DNA of 64,000 nucleotides, taken from assembly GCA_032164245.1 (NCBI GenBank), contig JAVMKO010000010.1, forward strand, positions 25,370,189-25,434,188. Direction: 5' to 3'. The notes beneath the pieces are model-generated. The model ran no database searches, was not told where the DNA came from, and saw only the letters and a program-made list of their open reading frames with translations. Made by a program: the position numbers and the translations under genes. The DNA comes from Sternotherus odoratus. Lineage: Eukaryota; Chordata; Testudines; Kinosternidae. Shown here piece by piece: positions 24,161-31,893 of the stretch (the first letter of the stretch is position 1; the number at the start of each line of letters is the position of its first letter).

Positions 24161-25540
24161 GCCCAGGGCTGGCTTATTTATGTGTTGTCGTACAGTACTC
24201 CCACTGAATTTTCTGTTGTGTTTTCAACTTCTGTATTTCATCTTTCAATTTGGTCCTGGAGTTTCTTTATGCTCCCTATTTAACCATCTGAAGGACAATA
24301 TAAATATTAACAGCTATTGCCACAATGGGTGAGTACTGCAGGAACCCACATCCAGCAATTCTATAGGAAATAGACTGCTTATGAGAGGGGAAAATATCAT
24401 AAATTGTTGGTGAGATGTCACACTTGTGAGTTTCAGGGTTTGAGGACTGTGCTCAACACTGGCAGCCTCCGATTATTATTGATTTATAAGAAAATCTCTA
24501 TTGCATTATCATTAAGATTTGTGACATGGAGAGAAAAACAGTGGAGCAGAGGTAGTTACTTTTTACCCAACTCACCCTGTTGTGGCAAGCTGTTGGAGTA
24601 TGTGTGCTACATACAGTAATAGCAAACTCTTTTCTGGAACTCTTGTAGAGGCTATACTAAAATTTAGTAAATTAGGACAGACAAAAAAAATGTATGTCCT
24701 TGCCTTTGTGTCATAGTTTGTGTCATAATGTAATGGTACTGTAGATTTTTTTTTCTTTTTTGTGTGCATTTAATATGCTTGAAGTTCCCAATGTCCTTTC
24801 CTCTCAGAGAAGCCTTTCATCTTTTCCATCCCCTGCTAGGTAAAAGTCACCTGCTGGTTTAAGCAATCTTGATCAATTATGACAGTAATGCCAGCCATGT
24901 TTTCTTAGAGATGCAGTATATTTAAGGAGCTATCACTACAGGTAAAGTCTGTCTAATGCACACTACAGAGCTGCCCTTCAAGGTGAGGTTGCACAGTTGA
25001 GCCCAAAGTGTGTATATTCTGGGAGTAATTAGAAAAAGTCAGTTGTGCTCTGTGAGAGGGAAGGAATAAAATGAGGGGTAGTGGCTGAAATGGGAAATGA
25101 ACAATGCGGATCACAAAGCCAAAGATGTAGTGCAAGAGCACTGAATACAAAATGTTCTCAGCCAAAGGGATTTGTCTGTGAAACAACCTTCCAGAGGAGA
25201 GTAGATGAATCCAGAATCTAAGGAAATCTTTAGGAAAACAAACATTAAAAACCTTCCTCTTTGAAAAGGCTACTTTGCCTGAGAAAAACACACCTTTCTA
25301 TCCACCCTCAAAAACTCATCCAAGCCCTCACCCTCTCCCAGCCAGAATTTTTTACCCCAAAAAGGTTAGTAGTGCTAGAGACTCCATAAAGTCCACTTGA
25401 GACTTCACTACTGCTATCCATATTTATGAGGAAGGTGCTCAGATACTACAGTGATTGGCAGTAGTATAAAATCCTAAAATACACAAAAGTTAACAATGCT
25501 GTTTTGGCTTAAGAAGGTCACTTCATGATAAGGGCATTGG
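24161..25540. other. Intron, nothing recognised
   Basis: Unremarkable AT-rich sequence with short A/T tracts (for example poly-T near 24747). Confidence 0.4.
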
Positions 25541-25544
25541 AGTC

Positions 25545-26040
25545 TCCCCAAAAGAGGAGGGAGACTGGGGGCCTTCCCCCAAAACCTGCCCATAGTCCTC
25601 TTTCCCTGAGGCCCCACCTCCGGCCAAGCCCGAGGTGAGCCTGGGAGCCCACCCTTCCTGCCCGGGTGGGGCCAAAATCAGCTCCCTGCCTGTGCTGCTA
25701 AGGGCAGATGGAGGAACCCAACCTCCCCACAGCTGCCCGCATGGCTCCGCCCCACCTGCCTCTCACCAGGGGGATTGGGGATGTGGGGAGCTCGGAGCTG
25801 CAGCTTGGCCATGGTAAGAGTCATGCGGGCAGCTGTGAGGAACTGCAGTGAACCATCCACAGTTTGCGGGGGGAGGCTAGGATAGCATCACCCAGCCGGC
25901 GTTCCTGCCCTCTGAACCCTTCGCCAAAGGCAGGTGGAGGGTCCGTGGCTCCCCACAGCTGCCATCCATTTTCAAAAAGTGGGAGGGCCATAGCCCCGGT
26001 GCGCCCTGTTTCTGCGCCACTGCTTCATAAACACCTTTGA
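25545..26040. repeat. GC-rich interspersed repeat, unclassified
   Basis: Sharp GC-rich block. CCCCACAGCTGCC occurs at both about 25725 and 25953, each near a GGAGG(A/G)(A/T)CC stretch, so it contains an internal duplication. GGGCGCACCGGGGCTATGGC (reverse of 25985-26005) looks like the edge of a reptile DNA element. No clean ends were found. Confidence 0.4.
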
Positions 26041-26277
26041 AAGGAAAATGTGTATAGATGTGCACAATGGGCCAGATTATCAAAGGCTCTCCAGATTTAT
26101 ATGCACATTTTTGTACAAGTAATTGCATGCTTTTTGCTGTGCAAATATATATATTTTGCATATGTAAAAATTACAGATGTATTTTTGGGGGCAGCCCTAT
26201 ATGTTGGTGATAACTTTAATTTCAACAGTTTTCACTGTGCATTTAAGAAACCTTGTAAAAATATTTTTAGCAAAATA

Positions 26278-26576
26278 CAGTAGACTCTTGATTATCCAGA
26301 ATTGGGTTAACCAGGATGTTGATTAACCAGGACGTCAAAAATGATAATACACGTAACTCGCAGGGCCAGCTTTGGCTTTGTTGCCGCCCCAAGCACACAC
26401 AAAAAAACCTCCCAGAGCGCAGGGCAGCCAGTGAACCAACACTCCCGCTCCCTGGAGCAGGGTGGCTGGTGAACCAACCCCCGCTCCCCATATTTCCTAT
26501 GGATGGTGATTAAACAGGATTTTATTAACCAGGATTATTTTTTTTCCTATCATCCTGGATAATCGAGAGTTTACTG
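26278..26576. mobile_element. Tigger/pogo-like mariner MITE
   Basis: The ends CAGTAGACTCTTGATTATCC and (reverse-complemented right end) CAGTAAACTCTCGATTATCC are inverted repeats of the Tigger/pogo type, and TA dinucleotides flank both sides (26276-26277 and 26577-26578). Sub-terminal TTAACCAGGA motifs repeat on both sides. The GC-rich centre (about 26350-26490) is unrelated to Tigger ends and may be a separate insertion beginning at CAGGGCCAGC. Confidence 0.8.
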
Positions 26577-26578
26577 TA

Positions 26579-27885
26579 CAAGGACAGTTACTATGCAATA
26601 CAAAACAGTTTTAAGATACATTTTAGAGTGAATAGAGAAGCAGTCACAGGTGGAACTCCTGTTAGGAAGCTTTAGATACTGTTTTTCAGCCTTTGTCTAT
26701 GTGATACCTATTCATTACAAGAGATAAAAGTAGACCTAGGATCTATTTTTCACATTAGATGTGTTAAATACGTACAATGATGTGTGGGTAACTATCTTTC
26801 ATTGAACAGACACAGCATGTATCAGAGAATAAATGATCTTGGTGTAGACAGCTTTGTGTAAAGTACATTTTTCCTTGTTATAGTAACTTTTTACCAGCTG
26901 AAGAGCATATTGATTTCACTGAATGCTCTCTGCTGATAAAGCAGGTGTGCTGTAGCTTTGTGACTGCTGAATTTGACACAACTCTCAGTTCAAAGTGTGA
27001 ATTTCAGACCTGTTCTGTAGTAGTTATCTAACAGCTAGCACCATTTTCAACAATCCCAAAGGAGTTCAAAGGCAAGACCTCCTCAGATTTAACAACATTT
27101 TATATTTATCATGGGATTGAAGAGTTGAAGTTTGTCTGATCATATACCACAAAGCCAAGAACAGATCAGATCTCATTCATTTGTTTAAAAAAAAAATATT
27201 AGAAACTGACAGGAATTGAAATATCTATCTTAAAATGTTAAAAATGTTATAAGGAAAAGCTACACGTATAAAATTCGAATCTGATTATTTTAAAAAAAGT
27301 AAGATAGAAATCAAGGGATCATTACAAAAGATGCTCACCATTTTAGTTGGCTGTTTCTTTGTTTCATTTACAGTATTTATGACTCAGGGCATGACCAGGC
27401 TACATAGGGAGCAGCAGAAAGCTACATCTACTTCTGCTCATGAGAGGCTAGAAAATGGTATAATTTATGTTTTCTGCTTTTTTAAAAGCTTTCTGACTAA
27501 TTACGCTGGTGCGAGGGCATTCTAGAGGTTGAAGAGTTCAAACCCACTGAGACAGCAATTGTCTGGAGTATGCCTTTATTCTGATATCTGGCATGATATT
27601 AACTTATCAGCCTGTTTACTTAACCTTATTTTTTTCAAAAATAGCCTTGTATTGCTCTCCCAACTGCTTATCTGTTCCGCATCACTGAAGCAAAGACACC
27701 AAATTAGTCTGAGAGATCACACATTTTCTCTTCTCTTTTTTCTGTCTCTGTATCTTTCTTTTACTTTGATGTAAAATATACATTTTAAAACATCTAGCTC
27801 ATAAGAAGAGATGAATGATTCAAGTCTTGTATGGAGACAGGGGGAAAAAAGCTAACTAGTAAGAGAGCAATCAGTTTAAATATGC
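26579..27885. other. Intron, nothing recognised
   Basis: AT-rich. A motif CAGGGCATGACCAGGCTACA at about 27384 resembles a DNA-element end but has no partner. Confidence 0.4.
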
Positions 27886-28073
27886 TGCTGTACTAGGCTG
27901 ACCATACGTCCCGTTTTGAACGGGACAGTCCCGTTTTTTACATATTTTTGGACCGTCCCGTCTTTTTGACAAAAATATCAATTTTGTCCCGTTTTTGGGG
28001 CAGGTCCCAAGCTGCTTTCTAGGGGGAGGTTCTTTCTTTGCAGGACTCCCAAGCGCTCAGGTGAAGAATCTTG

Positions 28074-28164
28074 CTACCTAAGGACAAGTATCAGATGTCA
28101 AAATCGCCGATGAGCAAACTGCGCTCATCGGAGATTTTGACATCTGATACTAGTCCTTAGGTAG
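28074..28164. repeat. Hairpin-forming inverted repeat, about 42-bp arms
   Basis: The left arm starts CTACCTAAGGAC and the right arm ends GTCCTTAGGTAG. The centre is CCGATGAGC, an AAACTGC loop and GCTCATCGG. Only a few mismatches interrupt the pairing. It sits just inside the left end of the exon-carrying element and could be a nested MITE or the element's own fold-back. Confidence 0.9.
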
Positions 28165-28167
28165 GGA

Positions 28168-29055
28168 GAGGAGGCAGCGGACGGAGGGAGAGAGCAGGGA
28201 GGAAGGGAGGGATGGAGAAGGGGGATGGAGAGAAGGGAGGGATGGAGACAGGGCTGGTAACAGAAATTTGGGGACCCCCTACTCTGATAGTTTGGGCCCC
28301 CCCAGCCCAGCCGGGCTCCCCCCCAGCCCAGCCGACAGCGGCTGCCCCCCCTAGCCCAGCCGGCGCTCCCCCCTCAGCTGACAGCGGCTGGGGGAGGAAG
28401 CCCAGCCGGCCTAACCCCCCCCCAGCCGGCGCTCCCCCCCCCCCCCCAGCTAACAGCTGGCGGGAGCGAGAGCCCGGGAGCTGCGTATGCCGGGGCCAGG
28501 CGCACTCGTCCGGAGGAGAGCCGCGCCGCCTCCCCGCCCCTTCCCCACTCTCCAGGCCCGGCGACAAGGGGGGACAACAACGGGTACAGCTGTGTACCGG
28601 GGGCCCCCTAAAGGCGGGGGGCCCAGTACAGCTGTACCCGAAGTACCCCCCTGTCGCCGGCCCTGGATGGAGAGAAGGAGGGAAGGAGGAATAGTGAGAA
28701 GAGGAGGCAGCGGGCGGCGGGCTGAAGCCGACGGCGGAGCGGAGCTGTCCGGAGCCGCAGCCGGGGCCCGAGCGCGCCGGCGGGGGGGCTGCCGGCCGGG
28801 TTTTATGAGACATAATCACATAATGTCTCATAAAACCCAGCCGTCAGCCCCCCCCCCCCCGCCGGCACGCTCACCCCGGCTGCGGCTCCGGACAGCTCCG
28901 CTCCGCCGTCGGCTTCAGCCCGCCGCCCGCTGCCTCCTCTTCTCACTATTCCTCCTTCTTCCCTCCTTCTCTCCATCCCTCCCTTCTCTCCATCCCCCCT
29001 TCTCCATCCCTCCCTTCCTCCCTGCGCTCTCCCTCCGACCGCTGCCTCCTCTCGC
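28168..29055. repeat. Giant palindrome, arms of about 215 bp, split by a nested insertion
   Basis: The left arm is 28168-28248 plus 28674-28806. The right arm is about 28815-29055. The centre is ATGAGACAT, AATCACATA, ATGTCTCAT at about 28805-28831. Landmarks such as GAGGAGGCAGCGG and GACGGCGGAGCGGAGCTGTC appear inverted on the right. The left arm is interrupted by a 417-bp hAT-like element, and the right arm preserves the uninterrupted order. Confidence 0.9.
28249..28665. mobile_element. Nested hAT-like element in the palindrome arm
   Basis: The ends are CAGGGCTGGTAAC and, reverse-complemented, CAGGGCCGGCGAC. Flanking octamers GATGGAGA (28241-28248 and 28666-28673) are identical. GATGGAGA also occurs naturally in the surrounding purine-rich repeat, which weakens the duplication alone. 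However, the opposite palindrome arm lacks the insert and reads straight through, confirming it. The interior contains a secondary hairpin around GTACAGCTGTGTACC and CAGTACAGCTGTACCC. Confidence 0.85.
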
Positions 29056-29880
29056 TCCCTCCATCCCTTCTCTCTATCCCCTTCTCCATCCCTCCATCCC
29101 TTCCTTCCTCCCTTCTCTCTATCCTTCCATCCCTCTCTTCCTTCTCTCTATCTCCCTTCTCCATCCCTCCCTCCCTCCCTTCTCTCTCCCTCCATCCGCT
29201 GCCTCCTCTCGCTCCCTCCATCCCTTCTCTCTATCCCCTTCTCCATCCCTCCATCCCTTCCTTCCTCCCTTCTCTCTATCCCTCCATCCCTCTCTTCCTT
29301 CTCTCTATCTCCCTTCTCCATCCCTCCCTCCCTCCCTTCTCTCTCCCTCCATCCGCTGCCTCCTCTCGCTCCCTCCATCCCTTCTCTCTATCTCCCTTCT
29401 CCATCCCTCCCTCCCTCCCTTCTCTCTCCCTCCATCCGCTGCCTCCTCTCGCTCCCTCCATCCCTTCTCTCTATCTCCCTTCTCCATCCCTCCCTCCCTC
29501 CCTTCTCTCTCCCTCCATCCGCTGCCTCCTCTCGCTCCCTCCATCCCTTCTCTCTATCTCCCTTCTCCATCCCTCTCTTCCTTCTCTCTATCTCCCTTCT
29601 CCATCCCTCTCTTCCTCCCTTCTCTCTCTCCCTCCGTCCACTGCCTCCTCTTCCATCTCCCTTCTCTCCATCCCTCCTTCTCGCTGTCCCTTGCCTCCTC
29701 CATCCCCCCTGCTCCCTACCCCCATCTCTTCTCTCATCCATCCATCCTCTCCCTTCTCACCTTCGTGCCTTCTCTCCCTCCGTCACCTCCATCCTCTTCA
29801 TCCCTCATCCCCCCTTCTCTCTCTCCCTCCATCCTCTTCATCCCTCATCCCTGTTCTGCTTATTCCTCCATCCATCCCCC
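29041..29880 (+). repeat. Pyrimidine-rich minisatellite with 157- and 83-bp units
   Basis: GCTGCCTCCTCTCGCTCCCT starts at 29041, 29198, 29355, 29438 and 29521, giving spacings of 157, 157, 83 and 83. The 83-bp unit is the 157-bp unit lacking an internal CCCCTTCTCCATCCCTCC segment. Nearly all bases are C or T for about 900 bp, so the strand asymmetry is extreme. Diverged units continue to about 29880. Confidence 0.92.
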
Positions 29881-29935
29881 CCCCAGTGCCCCCTCTGCCT
29901 CCCCCCGCCCGGCGCTGGGGGGCCCAGGTGGGGCC

Positions 29936-30102
29936 ATGGCGCTGGTCACCTCGCCCACCGAGCTGGAGTGCCTGGCCAAGCTGCTGTTCTGCCGCAAGGG
30001 GACGCTGCGCCAGAAGGTGATCCACGTGGTCAAGAGCCACAAAGTCACCGCGCGCTTGTGCAAGCAGCCCACGTTATGCAGCCACTGCACCGACCTCATC
30101 CG
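29936..30102 (+). pseudogene. Captured first coding exon of a conventional PKC (PRKCG-like)
   Basis: From the ATG in GGGGCCATGG the frame runs 55 codons plus two bases to a GTGAGAC donor at 30103. It contains [20 protein letters not shown], then [19 protein letters not shown]. This is the pseudosubstrate plus the first half of the C1A phorbol-ester/diacylglycerol domain of conventional protein kinases C. The Cys before RKG and the LFCRKG text point to PRKCG. The first C1 zinc ligands are kept (H35, C48, C51 in H-x12-C-x2-C spacing). The pseudosubstrate alanine is a threonine here, and two conserved aromatics before KQPT are lost. The phase-2 exon end in C1A agrees with the PKC gene structure. 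No later exon is nearby, so it is a captured, diverged fragment. Confidence 0.85.
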
Positions 30103-30406
30103 GTGAGACCTCCCCAGAGACCCCTTAGAGACCCCCGACCACCACCCTCCAGCCCCCCTCAGCCCATGTTATGCAGCCACTGCACCGACCTCATCCGGTG
30201 AGACCCCCTTAGAGCCCCCCCAGCGCCCCTCAGCACACGTTCTGCAGCCACTGCACCGACATCATCTGGTGAGACCCCCCTGGGACCTAGAGCCCCCCCA
30301 GACTGCCCAGAGCTCCCCTAGAGCCGCCCCAGGTCCCCCAACCATCCCCCCAGCGCCCCTCAGCCCAGGTTCTGCAGCCACTGCACCGATTTCATCTGGT
30401 GAGACC
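30064..30406 (+). repeat. Four copies of the PKC exon-end/donor junction
   Basis: A roughly 40-bp segment GTTMTGCAGCCACTGCACCG followed by ACMTCATCYGGTGAGAC occurs at about 30072-30109, 30167-30204, 30238-30275 and 30368-30405. Spacers are rich in CCCC and AGACCCC. The last copy (CSHCTDFIW frame) is closest to the conserved PKC sequence, and the one joined to the exon is the most changed. Confidence 0.9.
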
Positions 30407-30482
30407 CCCCAACCCCATCCCGTTTTTGCCATCCCAATGTCCCGTTTTTGTCTCAAGGAAATATGGTCAGCCTATGCTGTAC

Positions 30483-31249
30483 AGCCAACCTTAGATGGGA
30501 CATTTCCATTTCCTGAAAGTACCAGAGCCAATCTCAGTTTGTTCAGCCAGTCATTAAAGCAACTGAAGACGATTTGGTAAGTGGCAAAATGTTAATCATG
30601 ACACAAATACAATATGCAATTTAGGTGCACTATTGGTGACAGTAAAGAATGAAGTGCTGTCTCCATGGTACACTGCACAGATGATCACTATACCGTCTCT
30701 TCCACACTGCCCAGGTATTGTGCCTCACCCTGACTAATTCAGTCTACATGGCCCATTAAATCCCTGACCTCTGTTCAGACTCCCATTAAAGCTTCTAATT
30801 ACTGCCAGTTTTGACACTGTTTTTTCCAGTATGAAAATCTGGGAATTAAGACCACTAGGCTCATTTCACATAGGCCATTGAACTGCCATATGATGATAAT
30901 AACTCTCACTCAGTAGTGACCCAGGCTGGGTTTGAGCCAGTGACCTAGGGGGAAAGCAATATATCCTGCTACCAATCCTTAGAATCCTCTGCGCCAGCAC
31001 AAAATTGTTTAAAATGGGAAAGGAGAAAACATCTAAATGTGAAAGTGTAATTAAGAAAAATACAAGTGGCTACAGGCTTATATTAGTAAGCTGAGGAAAA
31101 ATTCATATAGAGTTAAATTTTGGCTGAAAATCCTGTTTTTCTTTTGTTTTTGTTTTTTTGAACAAAGACATCAAAATGAGGATAATTAATCCAATTCTGC
31201 TCTTTTTACATACATAAATCTCCCATTCAGCTGAATAGGAGTATTGCAG
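30483..31249. other. Intron between two elements, nothing recognised
   Basis: AT-rich host sequence. The left edge of the DIRS insertion is at GTATTGCAG in 31241-31249. Confidence 0.45.
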
Positions 31250-31435
31250 TTCTTCTTCGAGTGATTGCTCACATGCATTCCACTATAGGTTAGGTACGCG
31301 CAGCGTGCCTGGTTGCCGGGTAGATTTTCCCCTAGCTGCAGACTGGGTGAGCAGGGAGCCCCCTGGAGTGGCGCCACTGCGGCACTCTATAAGTACCCCT
31401 GCGACACAGTCTGGCCCTCAGTTCCTTCTTTACCG
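31250..31435. repeat. DIRS left inverted terminal repeat
   Basis: It is the reverse complement of 36969-37154 over about 186 bp with very few differences. The chief difference is at the outer end, where the left repeat has TTCGAGTGATTGCTCACATG and the right (inverted) has TTCGAGATGTGTTGCTCACA. It contains TATAAGTACC at about 31388-31397 as a possible core-promoter element. Confidence 0.95.
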
Positions 31436-31576
31436 CTCGTGCTGGTAGTTGGAAGAGGAGTTCTGCGTTTCAGCGTTCTCCTTATCTCCTAGCTAGTCGA
31501 TTGTTCTCTTAATTGTTCGTTGTTAGCAGTTGTTGTTAGTTAGTTTACATAGTCTTTGTAGTGTAAATAGTCAAGT

Positions 31577-31682
31577 GCAGGGGTTTTTCCCTGCTGCCGG
31601 AGCCTCTGTCTTCAAGGCTCCGGGATTCAAGCACTTAGAGTGTGGGAAGCCTATGCCTGTGGGGGATCCACACTCTAAGTGC
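31577..31682 (+). promoter_or_regulatory. Three consecutive hairpins in the DIRS leader
   Basis: GCAGGG/CCCTGC (31577-31582, 31589-31594), GGAGCC/GGCTCC (31599-31604, 31616-31621) and a perfect 15-bp stem GCACTTAGAGTGTGG (31631-31645) with CCACACTCTAAGTGC (31668-31682). The last has a 22-nt loop. They lie between the left repeat and the first in-frame ATG. A GTAAGTGC sequence at 31698 looks like a splice donor. Function is unknown. Confidence 0.75.
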
Positions 31683-31893
31683 CTCTCAAGTGCCTGGTAA
31701 GTGCACTTGGCAGTTTCTTCCTAGATCTGCAGTACCTTCAGCCCAGGACCCGCAAAGACAGGCGGGGAGCCGACCTGAGGAAGAACCGCCAGCACCCGCA
31801 CCGCTGATTCCGGCGCCGCAGGAGGCCCCGTCGAGTCCGGTGCCAGTGGTCTTGCCACTTGGGGTGCCAACTCCGCAGCAGCTTCCCTCCACG

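Larger units (their letters stand above)
27894..30474 (+). mobile_element. Complete exon-carrying DNA element (Pack-type), 2.58 kb, 8-bp TSD
   Basis: The left end is TAGGCTGACCATACGTCCCG. The right end reverse-complements to TAGGCTGACCATATTTCC, and CCCGTTTT-type sub-terminal repeats are present at both ends. It is bracketed by a perfect 8-bp direct repeat TGCTGTAC (27886-27893 and 30475-30482). The ends and 8-bp duplication fit the hAT superfamily, and no transposase is inside. The interior, left to right, holds a 91-bp hairpin, a large palindrome broken by a nested hAT element, a pyrimidine-rich minisatellite, and a captured conventional PKC first exon with four copies of its splice-donor end. 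Both ends, the duplication and foreign gene sequence are all present, so this is a bona fide transduplicating element. Confidence 0.88.

Noticed and set aside
28168..29600. CRISPR-like array of repeats
   Set aside because: The units are contiguous low-complexity minisatellites in a vertebrate genome, not spaced direct repeats with unique spacers.
28487..30106. 539-codon open frame through the pyrimidine-rich region into the PKC exon
   Set aside because: Most of it is a C/T minisatellite giving Ser/Pro/Leu low-complexity text. Only the last 55 codons resemble a protein, and they have their own ATG at 29936.
27894..30474. PKC and GRK exons as host genes at this locus
   Set aside because: Only first exons are present, both inside elements with shared transposon ends and inside another gene's intron. 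No downstream exons follow.
31642..31893. 84-codon upstream extension of the DIRS polyprotein
   Set aside because: It opens only from a GTG codon. Eukaryotic initiation makes the ATG at 31894 more likely.
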